A stretch of DNA of 64,000 nt from Sepioteuthis lessoniana (GCA_963585895.1 OY757939.1:52959563-53023562), one strand, 5' to 3'. Counted from the first letter of the stretch, positions 1-10,612 are shown. Program-made: numbers and translations. The notes: generated by a model from the sequence alone, not told the origin.

Positions 1-496
1 TGTCAGAGAGAAATATTCCCATCTGCTGATTATCCATTCCACATGTAACTTTAAGAAATGGTCTTTAAGAGTACATAATTTGGATATTTTGGGTTTTAGA
101 CTTACTCTCCCATAGGAGCACAGAGCCCTTTTCATAGACTTCTCTTATTTGCATTTTATTGGTTTTGGTTGGTGTCTTTGTTTAACCATAAATCAATAAT
201 CATGGGTTATTAAATGCCAAAGCAATCATTTAACCCATAGTTGGGGTTGCATTTTATCTTCTTTTATATATATATATTCAGATTTGCCATCATCTGTAAC
301 AAATTGAAAAGGAGTATTCTCTGCTCCCCTACTCCTGTAGGGTTGAGCTCTCTAGCAAAGGAAGTAAATGTGTTGCCATTAGCGTAATGCAAGGCTCTTC
401 ATATGAATCGAGCTCTCGGTAGCTGTTAAGCAGATATATGTAAACAATAACAATTGTGATTCATAACCGTTTAAATTTCCTTCGCTTGCGCTGGTT
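1..496. other. Unassigned AT-rich sequence with a SINE-tail fragment
   Basis: No gene is recognised. Around 160-245 there is a worn antisense SINE-1 tail (GGGTTATTAAATGCC). The rest shows no coding signal or repeat I can name. Confidence 0.4.
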
Positions 497-616
497 TCCT
501 CATGGCTGAGTGGTAGAATCTTGGATTGGCGTTTGAGTCAACCGGGTTTCGATCCCAGCCTCGGGAATATAGCCTGTCTAGCTACACTGAAGAGTTCTGA
601 TAGAACGAAACAGATC
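497..616 (+). mobile_element. tRNA-derived SINE head fragment (distinct family)
   Basis: A box-like TGGCTGAGTGGTAGA (503-517) and B box GGGTTTCGATCCC (544-556) lie at tRNA-like spacing. The sequence after them is unrelated to a tRNA 3' end, so this is a SINE head and not a tRNA gene. It runs directly into the hairpin that follows. Confidence 0.6.
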
Positions 617-631
617 TGTCTGTGGATGACA

Positions 632-688
<57 letters not shown>

Positions 689-708
689 CATCCACAGACA
701 TATATATA
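612..708. repeat. Inverted repeat with a (TA)n loop
   Basis: Arms GTCTGTGGATGACAATATA and its exact reverse complement flank about 45 bp of (TA)n. The whole forms a near-perfect cruciform or hairpin. Short frames reading IYIYIY here are translations of the microsatellite, not proteins. Confidence 0.85.
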
Positions 709-790
709 TATATATGTTGAAATGGTAGATTGTGGTGAATCTGACAGTATGATAGAAATATGTGGAAATTTGGATAAACCAAACATGTAA

Positions 791-895
791 TGATTTAGGT
801 GCATGATATTTCGGTCTTTTTATTCCAAAGAATTCAGTCTGAAAAAGTTCTTTGGAATAAAAAGAATGAAATATCACACCTCTAAATCAGAGTTA
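791..895. repeat. Long imperfect palindrome (MITE-like)
   Basis: GATTTAGGTG...TTTTTATTCCAAAGAA is answered by TTCTTTGGAATAAAAA...CCTCTAAATC around a loop of about 15 bp. Arms are roughly 43 bp with a few mismatches. No coding sequence is present. A small fold-back or MITE is possible, but no TSD was established. Confidence 0.7.
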
Positions 896-944
896 AGTGT
901 TTGATTTATCTAACTATCCACATATTTCTACATATACATACATA

Positions 945-1225
945 TTTATCAACCCCTTCGCTTGGGCAGGATATGACACGAGGTCAATTTTTAAACAAAA
1001 TTTAACAGGTTTGAATTCAGAGTTTTCCTTCTCCTAGACTAGTTGCCTCACCAAGAGCTGAAGAACCTAGTCTGCCCTACTATTTACCCCTAGCTGGAGG
1101 GAGAATAATTGGATTCATACCTTTCCCAAGGGTATTAGTTCTATGTGATATGCAATCAGTCTCGTCCAGGATTTGAACGCGTGTCCCCGTGTTCATTTCC
1201 TACCACGATAACCATTACACTATAT
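945..1225 (-). mobile_element. SINE-2 copy
   Basis: Read on the minus strand: degraded head (AATGGTTATCGTGGTAGG), core CCCTTGGGAAAGGTATGAA, then the SINE-2-specific 3' half ending near CGAAGGGGTTGATAAATA. Confidence 0.75.
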
Positions 1226-1362
1226 TTCTATATAAGTGTGTGTTTAAAAAATATAACTTATTTTGTCAAAATAAATTTTGCACTATGTCTCAAACTTAAA
1301 ATAGAACTTGTATAAAATCTAATGTATTAAGTTAATAAAAATTCAGCAAATGAAATCAAATG

Positions 1363-1467
1363 TTATTAATAAAGTTGGCAACCATAGTCGAGGGTAACCC
1401 GAAGGCTCCCTTTTCGATAGCTACTACACCAAGGTGTAGGGGAGGGCGCTACTCCTTTATTAATAAA
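1363..1467 (-). mobile_element. 5'-truncated SINE-3 with target-site duplication
   Basis: Only the last 80-odd bases of SINE-3 are present (1374-1456). They are flanked by the direct repeat TTATTAATAAA at 1363-1373 and 1457-1467. The intact TSD shows that the copy was inserted already truncated. Confidence 0.75.
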
Positions 1468-1842
1468 AGTTCCATATAGTGTAAATGTCACAATCTTCAG
1501 ACAGCTTTAATGATGGGGTAGAGATTATGCTCATCAAAATATATTTTAATTGTGTATTGAACAATAATCCAAACATATATATGCATACCTTTATGTATAC
1601 ATGACGTGTGTTGAGAAAATGTCCAACGCTGAGGCTATATTCATCAAGATAGAAATGAACCATGAGTGAAACATTTTTTACAAATATTTTTAGTGTTATT
1701 TATTACCAATCCCTTGGCATTCAATGTACTCATTACAGTGAATCAAAATGCTCTTATGAATGAATAGGAAAAGTTTGAATCTTATCTGTCATTAGTTTAT
1801 TTACGACTAAATAAAAAAAAACCAAGATGAGTATCTTCTAGT

Positions 1843-2096
1843 AAATTTGGCGACCTAAGTCGAGGGTGACCCAAAGGTTCCCTTTGCAATAACTACCACA
1901 CCAAGGTGTAGGGGAGGGCTCCACTCCATTCCCTGGATTGCTCCACTTTACCCTTGATCCTCACCCTATAGTGCTGAGTGCTAAGCAAGGCAGCATCAAG
2001 TACCATTTTTTTAGTCTTTGGTATGACTCGACCTGGGATTGAACGCTGGTCTCCTGGACCATTGGCGAACACTCTACTCATTAAACCAATGGCCGG
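1843..2096 (-). mobile_element. SINE-3 copy, near full length
   Basis: Starts at the left with TTGGCGACCTAAGTCGAGGG (element 3' end) and ends with CCAATGGCC (element 5' head). A tRNA-like B box (GGGATTGAACGCTGG reversed) lies near 2035. Frames crossing it are not proteins. Confidence 0.8.
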
Positions 2097-2104
2097 GTCT
2101 CTTC

Positions 2105-2960
2105 TAAGTGTGCTTATCACTTTGAATATTGATAATAGAGCCACTTATTATTGTAATGAAGAAGTTCAACTATGGGAAGTGTGAAGTACTCCTTCATCAA
2201 CATTACTCCACAGTCCACTCTGACAACTAATGACTAAAATTTATATTCATAAGTAGCTGTTCATGAAAAATGTCTAATGAGTTAGTGAAAAAACAGAATA
2301 TTTGTTGTAAAGTCTAATTTCAAGGAGTCTCAATGAATTTATATCTATTGTAATGAATACTTGAAACTTGTAAGCAGATATTCGTCTTTGGAAATCTGCA
2401 TCCCTATTATGCAAAATTCAATATGCTATAATCTATTCTTGCTATAAAATGATAGACACTTTACAAGGAAATATGGTGGGAATTTGGGTAAAGACTTTAT
2501 TAAGCAAGTACATGGAGCATTCAGCAGCTGCTGATTTGATGAAAAAGAAAGTGGGCCAATATGTATCATATTTTGCAATATATATTATTAATCTATTTTT
2601 TTTTGTTTTTAAAGTTATGCTAATGAAATAATTATAAACATGTTAAATTGATAAAGATTATTCATTTTTGTCTAAAATTATGACTGTTATCCTAGAATAA
2701 ATAATTCAATGAAGAAATTAGAAATTATTTGGGGAGGGGTCAAAAGTTTTGTAATATTTGGTAATGGGAGGCACAATTTTCATATTTGTTTTAAATACAT
2801 TAAGAAGTTTTTACACAATATACTATATTTCAGTTATAAAATAAATAAAATAAAATCACTCACAACTCAGAGTTTCACATACCAGATCTTCAGATGAGCA
2901 TGTACCCTACACATCTGAAGCTTGTTTTAATCATAATTTTATATATACATGAATACATAC
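2105..2960. other. Unassigned AT-rich sequence
   Basis: No recognisable gene, RNA or repeat. Short open frames at 2449-2631 and 2709-2897 have low-complexity composition and no motif I know. Confidence 0.4.
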
Positions 2961-2962
2961 AT

Positions 2963-3003
<41 letters not shown>
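2961..3003. repeat. (TA)n microsatellite abutting an RTE tail
   Basis: About 40 bp of TA dinucleotides, directly followed by the ATC-rich antisense 3' tail of the RTE fragment. Confidence 0.9.
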
Positions 3004-3006
<3 letters not shown>

Positions 3007-3470
3007 TCATCATTTCGTGCCACTAGCACGGATATCCCTGACCCTCTCTCGCCACTTCTCCCTATCATTCATTGCCTCCGGCAAGTCTTCAGGGCTACAT
3101 CCGGTATCCTCACAGAGCTGCTGTATATATGTTCAAGCTGGTTGTCCTGCTTGCTCGACCATATGTGGGGGTCCATAGGAGTACATCACTTATGAGCTCG
3201 TCCCTGCTTCTCCAGCAGTGTCCTGCATGTCTGGTTCTTCTAACTTGGATAGTTTTCATGATGGGAGGCAGGTGTCCATATAGTTGGTGCCTTGTTGGGT
3301 TTTGCCGCCAGGACTTGTTCAATATTGCTTGCAACATTCTTGTGTAATTGCCCTCTAGCTTCTTCTCCAGCTGTTTAGTTAGTGTCCAAGTAGTGCATCC
3401 ACACAGCAGCATCGATACAACCGCTGCCTGGAAAAAACTGCATTTCATTTTATCGGTCTGGTCTGATTTC
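3004..3470 (-). pseudogene. RTE-type LINE, 3' end of reverse transcriptase ORF
   Basis: Minus-strand translation gives the C-terminal region after the RT catalytic core, with FFQAAVVSMLLCGCTTWT, LNKSWRQNPTRHQLYGHLPP and HCWRSRDELISDVLLW. A full RTE-clade ORF is around 1000 residues, and only the last 150 or so remain. The frame breaks after LLWTPTYGRA, and the rest of the C-terminus lies in another frame. The copy ends in an (ATG)n-like tail at 3004-3015, as expected of RTE elements. Its upstream edge abuts a (TG)n tract. A 5'-truncated, dead insertion. The family assignment is from recognition, not a search. Confidence 0.8.
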
Positions 3471-3472
3471 CA

Positions 3473-3476
3473 TTGT

Positions 3477-3541
<65 letters not shown>
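3473..3541. repeat. (TG)n microsatellite
   Basis: More than 25 TG units, followed by a pyrimidine-rich stretch (3560-3660). Confidence 0.95.
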
Positions 3542-3542
<1 letters not shown>

Positions 3543-3771
3543 AATTTAGTACTTAGAATTCGTTCATTCTTTTTTACTCACTTTCTTTCCCTTTTTTTGT
3601 TCTCTCTTTTTTCTTTCTTTTATTCTTTTCTCCGCTTAATTGTATGTTCTGTCTTTCTTTCATATATTCCAAAGTGATTCCTTTAATTAACTCTCTACTT
3701 TTTATAGGGAATAGAGAATCTTACATAGACCAGTGGTTGGAGAGCTATGCAAGAAGATGATCACTAGTGAG

Positions 3772-4022
3772 TTCATTCTCTGTTTGGTTTGGTTCCTTTG
3801 TTTAATGGCATATCAACCTTTGTAGGTTATTTAATGCCAAAGCCATTCTCCTAAAAGAACAGTAGTGGTACTATTTAACCACTAAGGGGGTTCATACTTT
3901 TCCCTAGAGTATTTGCCTGAAAGTAAACGTAATAGCGTGACTGGAGTACGAACTCGCTTACTACGATTCCACAGTCCAACTCTTTAACTATTATACCACA
4001 AGAACACCCCTTCATTCTCTGT
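3772..4022 (-). mobile_element. Complete SINE-1 with TSD
   Basis: The element body at 3784-4010 is flanked by TTCATTCTCTGT at 3772-3783 and 4011-4022. Reading minus: worn tRNA-like head, core CTCTAGGGAAAAGTATGAA, CTTAGTGGTTAAATAGTACC, the tail hairpin and (AAACC)n. Confidence 0.85.
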
Positions 4023-4032
4023 CTTTCGTAGT

Positions 4033-4500
4033 ACTGGTCTTTTGGTTTGGTTTGGTTTGGTTGTGTTTTATAGCATATCAACCATAGTAGGTTATTTAAT
4101 GCATATCCATTTTTATACAAATTAACAGTTCTATTTTAAATAATTCAGTTTAGTATACAAAAACAGTCCCATTTTGAACAATTCAATTTAGCATAAGTAT
4201 GCAGTTTAAATGTCAAAACTGTTCTATTTCAAGCAATTCCATCTAGTATAAGTACACAGTTTAGTTCTACATGACCCATAGATAGGACCTTTCAGGTGTT
4301 GCCACGCCAGGCCAGAGTGAACCTGGGAGCAATGGCAATAAATGGATACTCCGCATTCCCCAAAGCTCCAACATTTCTGGAACCTCACCATCAGATTTTT
4401 TACAGTCATACTCAGGACACTTGTTGGAGAGTCTTACCCCTCACCAGAGAAGCAGTCTGTGTATTCTGCAGCTCCAGCCGACTGGGCAACTGGTCTTTTG
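4033..4500 (-). mobile_element. Complete Repeat-4 with TSD
   Basis: The body at 4045-4488 is flanked by ACTGGTCTTTTG (4033-4044 and 4489-4500). This fixes both ends: 5' TGCCCAGTCGGCTGG and 3' tail hairpin plus (AAACC)n. It sits 11 bp from the SINE-1 copy, and both end with the same tail. Confidence 0.85.
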
Positions 4501-5117
4501 CCAAACTAAGCTAAGCTTAGCAAATCACTATAGATAGATATGTATGAAAATTTATTTTGCTATCATTATATAATTTGATTGGTTTTCATTTTTAATTAAA
4601 AAAAAAACTTTTCTCACAATTTAGATTTTTTTGTTTTGATAACTTTTTCTTTGGACATCAAAAGAAATAAAGGAAAAAGATTTTTTCATTTAAATAGTTG
4701 GTCCAAAATATTGATAACAACCGAGAAACACCAAAAGATATACTTTTTTAATTTAATTACCTTGTTGAAACAGCTAAGATGATGTTTTAATGACAAAATT
4801 ACGAAGCAAATTTATTGCCAAAAACATGTCAATAATCTCTTTGAAATAGAAGTTCAAAATTAGGTGTATAGGGATACAAGGAAGTTGATGTTTCTTTTGG
4901 AAGTTTATCATGAAACCTAGCCATTATATTCCTTTATTGAGTTGCTGTTGAGTAATAATTATAAAACTAGTCTTATCAACTATTATTTCTGTGGGGAGAA
5001 AGGATGGGTTCATGCCTTTCCCAAAGGCATTACTTGTGAAATGAAATGCAGACAAATTTGCCCAGGATTTTAGCTTGGTACACTGATTCTATTTCTTTCA
5101 ATGTTCCTTTTGTTTGA
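4501..5117. other. Unassigned AT-rich sequence
   Basis: No gene found. Near 5005-5035 there is a scrap of the SINE core (GGTTCATGCCTTTCCCAAAG) in minus orientation. Confidence 0.4.
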
Positions 5118-5137
5118 TTGATATATGTATATATATG

Positions 5138-5181
<44 letters not shown>

Positions 5182-5298
5182 ATATATACATATATAAATG
5201 CATATATGTATATGTATGTACAAGTATATGTATACATATACGTATACATATATATATATATATATATATATATGTATACATATATATATATATACATA
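5118..5298. repeat. Compound (TG)n/(TA)n microsatellite
   Basis: TG tract at about 5142-5172 and TA-rich tracts to 5298. It abuts the 5' truncation point of the next RTE copy. Confidence 0.9.
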
Positions 5299-5804
5299 CA
5301 GCTATCGATAAGCTACTGATCATATGGAAATCAAACCTGACCGATAAAATGAAATGCAGTTTCTTCCAGGCAGCGGTCATATCGATACTGCTGTATGGAT
5401 GCACCACTTGGACACAAACAAAACTGCTGGAGAAGAAGCTAGACAGCAATTATACAAGAATGTTGAGAGCAATATTGAACAAGTCCTGGCGACAACACCC
5501 AACAAAGCACCAACTATACGGCCACTTGCCTCCCATCACAAAAACTATCCAAGCTAGATGAACCAGACACGCAGGACACTGCTGGAGAAGCAGAGACGAA
5601 CTCATAAGTGATGTACTCCTATGGACACCCACATATGGCTGAGCAAAAGCAGGACAACCAGCTCAAACATACATACAGCAGCTATGTGAAGATACAGGAT
5701 GTAACTTTGAAGACCTGCCGGAGGTGATGAATGATAGGGAGAAGTGGCGAGAGAGGGTCAGGGGTATCCATGCAAGCGGCACGACATGATGATGATGATG
5801 ATAC

Positions 5805-5805
<1 letters not shown>
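5299..5805 (+). pseudogene. RTE-type LINE, 3' end of reverse transcriptase ORF
   Basis: Plus-strand translation shows [56 protein letters not shown] and, after an early stop (GCTAGATGA at about 5552-5560), the HCWRSRDELISDVLLW region. The C-terminal WRERVRGIHASGTT is readable just before a (GATGAT)n tail (5788-5802). Same family and same 3' end as the copy at 3.0-3.5 kb. 5' truncated and broken by stops. Confidence 0.82.
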
Positions 5806-5809
<4 letters not shown>

Positions 5810-5856
<47 letters not shown>

Positions 5857-5880
5857 GTATATATATATGTATGTATGTAT
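5810..5880. repeat. (CA)n/(TA)n microsatellite
   Basis: About 18 CA units followed by TA/TG-rich sequence, directly downstream of the RTE tail. Confidence 0.9.
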
Positions 5881-5921
5881 TCCTGATACTCAAAATGTAA
5901 AATATAAAATACTACTTACTT

Positions 5922-6195
5922 GGCATTCATGGTGTAATGGTTATTGTGGTTGGAATGGGGCAAGGTGACCTGAGTTCAAAACCTAGATGAGGCTGTTTTC
6001 ATTTCTCATAGCACTAGTACTCTTGGGAAAAAATTGAACCCAATAATTCACTCTCTAGGGTAAATAGTTGGGCAGACTGGGTTCTCTAATACTGGTGTGG
6101 CAAATGGTCTAGGAGAAAGAAAACTCTGAATTCAAACCTGTTAAACTCTACCTAAAAAGTTGACCTTGTGTCACATCCTCACTATGGCAAAGTCA
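5922..6195 (+). mobile_element. SINE-2 copy
   Basis: Head CATGGTGTAATGGTTATTG and B box GAGTTCAAAACCTAG, then a worn core and the SINE-2 3' half with CTAGGAGAAAGAAAACTCTG. Confidence 0.75.
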
Positions 6196-6239
6196 CTCAT
6201 TTCAGGACTCTTGTGACAACTAATTTATATGTAAGAAAA

Positions 6240-6650
6240 GTTACCATATAGTAATTGTTAGAAAACTAGTTGAGCTATTTCTACTATAGTGAGATTGATG
6301 AACCAGGTTATTGTACAATTGTGGCCTTCCAATAATCTATGTGTAGAATACCTCATCATCATATCATAGTTAGGAAAATAGTTAAGCTATTTCTACTATA
6401 GTGAGATTGATGAACAAGGTCATTGAATAATTGTGGCTTTGCAATTGTCTGTGTGTAGAATACCTCATCATCATATTATAGTTAGGAAAATAGTTGAGCT
6501 ATTTCTACTATAGTGAGATTGATGAACAAGGTCATTGAACAATTGTGGCTTTGTAATTGTCTATGTGTAGAATACCTCATCATCATATTATAGTTAGGAA
6601 AATAGTTGAGCTATTTTTATTGTAGTGGGATTGATGAATAAGATGCAGTC
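6240..6650 (+). repeat. Tandem repeat, period about 113 bp, 3.5 units
   Basis: GAGCTATTTCTACTATAGTG recurs at about 6272, 6384, 6497 and 6608, with matching text in between (GAATACCTCATCATCATAT). Units are roughly 90 percent alike by eye. No coding content. Confidence 0.85.
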
Positions 6651-6924
6651 AGTGTATTGTATAACCACAGCCAACAGGGCTTAAGACAAACTGTGTCTCC
6701 TTGCCTTGGTTCGATAACCAGTCTACAGGAAGAACCACTCTGAAATTAAACTAACCACTAAAATATCATGTGGCAAGACATAAACCTATTTTCATATTGT
6801 ATTGATCCTGAGGAAGAAGATACGAAGTGAAAACACTATATAACTATTTTCATATAATATTACCTAATCAGTCATGTCTAAGGGAAAAGTGAAATGTGGA
6901 AGATCACATATAGTATCACCCTTC

Positions 6925-7320
6925 ACAGTTTTTTTGTAAAAAGTTAACTTTTTTCTAAACTAAAAATATCAACATTTTATCATTTCTTGTTGAACATTAT
7001 AGTATCAAAACAGATATTATTAGGTATTATTTACAATATTATCTATAAATAAGTACATCCCTAGAAGTTTATAATTAATGATTAACTTTCTTCTAAACAA
7101 AAGATTCCAGCAATTTATTATTTCTATCAGAAAATTATACAATAAAAATAAATATTATAAGAAATAATTTAGAGTAATTTTTATAAGTCCATCCCTACCA
7201 ATTATAAAACCAAAAGTTCATTTTCTTCTAAACCAAAAATACGAGGTGTTTATTATTTCTGTTAGAACATTATACCAAAAAAAAAAAAACAGATATTATT
7301 AGGTGTTATCTATTACCAAA
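6925..7320 (+). repeat. Diverged tandem satellite, period about 128 bp, 3 units
   Basis: Each unit has a TTCTTCTAAAC-like start, then TTTATTATTTCT, then CAGATATTATTAGGTATTA. Units start near 6940, 7080 and 7210. The same family appears inverted at 14.9-15.2 kb. Confidence 0.65.
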
Positions 7321-7527
7321 TGCTACCACATTGAATCTCTGTAAACAAAGAAGAAATGGCAATTCTTCAGTGACTGAAAATAAAATTGCATGAATTGTAA
7401 GAGGAGTATTTTATTTTTTGACTGTTAAATATTTTAAGTGGATGTCTTGAGTTACGAGTGACTCAAAATATTACAAATATACTTGATTGGCTTTGGCTTT
7501 TCATAATTTGTCTCAAACAAAGAGAAG

Positions 7528-7755
7528 TAATCATGGTGTAATTGTTACCACAGTTCAAACCCTGGACACAGTAGTTTGTATTTTACATAACATGAATACA
7601 CTTGGGAAAAGTATGGAATTCTCCTTAAACATATGGTTAGATAGTAGATTGAGTTGTTAAGTTAACCAATCTAGGAGAAGGAAAATTCTAAATTCAAAAC
7701 AGTTGTACTACACTTAAAAATCAATCTTTTGTTGCATCCTGCTCATAGAAGTAGG
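7528..7755 (+). mobile_element. Degenerate SINE-2
   Basis: CATGGTGTAATTGTTACC head, CAGTTCAAACCCTGGACA B box, ACACTTGGGAAAAGTATGG core and CTAGGAGAAGGAAAATTCT 3' half. Its 3' half is part of the tandem duplication below. Confidence 0.65.
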
Positions 7756-8400
7756 GTTGAGTCATTCAATAAATAAGGTGAATTTTACATGCGAAGAGGG
7801 CAATAGGAAGCACCGTTTACAGTTGCGCCTTTTTCAAGGAAATCAATAATTATGGGGCTTTTAATATTCCAGAAACTGTCAGATTGAGTTGATAAGTTAA
7901 CCAATCTAGGAGAAGGAAAATTCTAAATTCAAAACAGTTGTAAGTAAGTAAAGTTGGCGACCATAGTCGAGGGTGACCCGAAGGCTCCCTTTTCAATAGC
8001 TTACTACACCAAGGTGTAGGGGAGGGCGCGACTCCTTTCCCTGGATTGCTCCACTTTACCCTTGATCCGTACCTTATAATGCTGAGTGTTAAGCAAGGAG
8101 GCATCAAGTACCATTTTTTGAGTCTTTGGTATGACTCGACCTGGGATTGAACCCAGGTCTCCCGGGCATTGGCGAACACTCTAACCGCTAGGCCAATGTC
8201 CGGACAAAACAGTTGTACTTCACTTAAAAATCAATCTTTTATTGCATCCTGCTCATAGAAGTAGGGTTGAGTCATTCAATAAATAAGGTGAATTTTGTAT
8301 GGGAAGAGGGCAATAGGAAGCACTGTTTACAGTTGCGCCTTTTTCAAGGAAATCAATAATTATGAGGCTTTTAATATTCCAGAAACTGTCAGCATGTCAT
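7641..8400 (+). repeat. Tandem duplication of about 240 bp, second copy split by SINE-3
   Basis: AGATTGAGTTG...CCAGAAACTGTC at 7641-7880 recurs from 7881, is interrupted at 7943-8204, and continues at 8205-8395 with few differences. The duplicated text includes a SINE-2 3' half. Confidence 0.85.
7930..8217 (-). mobile_element. Complete SINE-3 with TSD
   Basis: The body at 7943-8204 is flanked by CAAAACAGTTGTA at 7930-7942 and 8205-8217. B box GGGTTCAATCCCAGG is intact on the minus strand. Confidence 0.88.
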
Positions 8401-8574
8401 TTTTTACTCGCTGCTTTTTGACTCAGGCTCATTGCATCAAACCGATGTTTAGCCCATTTTTAAACATTTTTTTTTACTAAAACACCCTTCTCCAAACAAA
8501 ACATACATTCTTCTGTAAATTTCACACGGTTTAGACCTCATAGCCTGCTAAAGTCTGCTGACAGACATCAGTTT

Positions 8575-9110
8575 AATTTCAGCCCAGTTGACTGGTGCTG
8601 CAGATACACTGACTGCATCTCTGCAGATCCCCTTCCAATGAGTGTCCAACATATGACATTAAACCATTTGATGGCGAGGCTCCAGCAATTGAGATTAGGT
8701 GAATGCGGAGTACCCCTTTATTGCCATTACTCCCAGGTCCACTCTGATTTGAAATGCTTGCACCTGATAGAATCCTGTGTACAGGTCAAATAGAACAAAC
8801 TATGAGTGCTAACAAATGACTTATGTTAAATTATGTCAGCGATATAACAATATATGAAACCATTTAAATGTGAGCAAACAAGGGCTTAGGCTCATTTAAG
8901 AATGTTATCTACAAAATGTTTTTAGAAATTATATATATATTTGATATATATGTAAAAAGAGGGTTTGGCATTAAATAACCTACAATGGCTTATATGCCAT
9001 AAAACCCAACCAAACCAAATCATACATATTTAATATATATGTATAAAGAGGGTTTGGCATTAAATAACCTACAATGGTTTATATGCCATGAAGCCAAACC
9101 AAACCAAACC
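8575..9110 (+). mobile_element. Repeat-4 copy with duplicated tail
   Basis: Starts GCCCAGTTGACTGGTGC. It contains CTCCCAGGTCCACTCTG and a GTCAAATAGAAC core scrap. The tail unit (GGGTTTGGCATTAAATAACC...ATATGCCAT) occurs twice, near 8962 and 9050, separated by TA-rich text. Confidence 0.75.
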
Positions 9111-9394
9111 AAAATCTGTTTGATTTGCTACCATTTTAAATTGCCTTAAAATAAATATTTTATGAGATTAAATTAATTTTGCTGAGCCAATTTTAAAGAA
9201 TATCAAGTTTGAATTCATAGAAAAAAATCCCCTTACAAAATTTATTCTGATTTTTTTTTTTAAATTCATTAGATTAATTGGATGACTCTCATATATAAAA
9301 GATTTGTTGAAATTTGACTGCTACAGTGACACAAAATATCATAGGGGAAGTTTCCATAGTTTCAGTCAAGACAAGAAGTCAGACAGTTGGAGTT
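9111..9394. other. Unassigned AT-rich sequence
   Basis: No gene or repeat recognised. Confidence 0.35.
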
Positions 9395-9775
9395 AAAGAC
9401 AAGATGTGGTAGGAAAAGCCACACCAGGCCGAAGGGGCTCTCGAGACCTCCAATTGAGTTTTGGAGACCAGTTGGTGATAAGATACAGTAAAGAAAGCCA
9501 TTATCCAGCTGAGAGCTGGGCTCCTGGGCCTCTGGCTGAGCAGCCCTGGAGAATGAGAAAGACACAACGCTGACGGCCATAAGAGTGGAGGTCAATATAT
9601 TGCAGTTCTGTTCGGTCTCCAACTCCCTCTCACAGTAAAACCCTGTGTAACCCTTTTTGAACCCTTACAATAAAGTGAGAGGTACATATTTTTCTAAAGA
9701 AGTCTTCACTCGTCCTTTATCGTTGTGTCGTTGTGATTCTTTCTGCATGAATCTGCATATGAGTATATAACACAT
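9395..9775 (+). mobile_element. Solo LTR relative, ends not resolved
   Basis: GCCATAAGAGTGGAGGTCAA, TCGGTCTCCAACTCCCTCTC and CAATAAAGTGAGAGGTA match the solo LTR at 16.0-16.6 kb in the opposite orientation. AATAAA serves as a likely polyadenylation signal. Frames overlapping 9362-9622 on the other strand lie inside this LTR and are not trusted as genes. Confidence 0.65.
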
Positions 9776-9985
9776 GCTGGGTCACCCTCCAGCCTTGATG
9801 TAAGTAAGTTCAACCTCCAGTTGCATTATTATTATTATTATTATTATTATGTTCACTTTCAGATAAATACCTTTGGGAAAGGCATGAATCCCCTTGTCCC
9901 TCCCCCACCAGCAATGGATTAAAGAGTATCATTGTTGTTTTTCAACAAGGATGACTTTGGCATTAAATAACCCAGTCATCTCTGC
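9776..9985 (+). mobile_element. Diverged SINE-1, fused to Repeat-4
   Basis: GTTCACTTTCAGATAAATAC, core CCTTTGGGAAAGGCATGAA, AGCAATGGATTAAAGAGTA and the start of the tail. It passes straight into Repeat-4 text at CAGTCATCTCTGCAGAGG. An (ATT)n tract sits inside at 9826-9850. Confidence 0.6.
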
Positions 9986-10612
9986 AGAGGGTTAAAATTC
10001 CCTAACAAGTGTCCTGGATATGACACTAAACAATCAGATAGTGGGACTCCAGTAATGATGGAGCTTTGGGGAATGCAGAGTACCCTTTTATAGCCATCAC
10101 TCCCAGGTCCACTCTGACCTAGAGTGGTAACACCGGATAGGGTCCTATCTATAGTTCAAATAGAACTAATCTGCATGCTTATGCTAAACTGAATTGTTTG
10201 AAATAGTTTGTTTCTTTCTTTCTTTCTTTGTTTAATGGCAATACAACCAATGCAGGTTATTTAATGCCAAAGCCATTCTCCTAGAAGAACAGTACTGGTA
10301 CTATTTAGCCCATAGCTGGGAGGATAAGGGGGTTCATACCTTTCCCAAGGATATTTGGAGTACGAACTCGCGTACTACGATTCCGCAGTCCATCGCTTTA
10401 ACTATTACACCACAAGGACACCCCTGTTTGAAATAGAACTGTTTTGACATTTAAACTACGTACTGATGCTAAACTGAATTGCTTAAAATAGAACTGTTTA
10501 TGTGAATGACAACAGATTTGGCGTTAAATAACCTACAATGGTTGATATGCCAGAAAACCAAACCAAGCCTAAATAACCCACAAATTTTGATATGCCATTA
10601 AACAAAGAAACC
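9986..10612 (+). mobile_element. Repeat-4 copy split by SINE-1
   Basis: The left part to 10206 and the right part from 10437 are contiguous Repeat-4 sequence. Together they run from CTCTGCAGAGGG to a tail ending CCAAACCAAG. Confidence 0.78.
10195..10436 (-). mobile_element. Complete SINE-1 nested in Repeat-4, with TSD
   Basis: TGTTTGAAATAG is repeated at 10195-10206 and 10425-10436 around the 218-bp body. Minus reading: GTCCTTGTGGTGTAATAG head, GAGTTCGTACTCC B box, core and tail. Confidence 0.88.

Noticed and set aside
521..877. Frames rich in Tyr-Ile on both strands
   Set aside because: They are translations of (TA)n. The same applies to Cys-Val and Thr-His frames over TG/CA tracts at 3.5, 5.1, 18.8, 27.1, 40.1 and 61 kb.
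9362..9622. 86- and 62-residue minus frames
   Set aside because: They lie inside an LTR-related sequence whose other copy shows no conserved reading frame.
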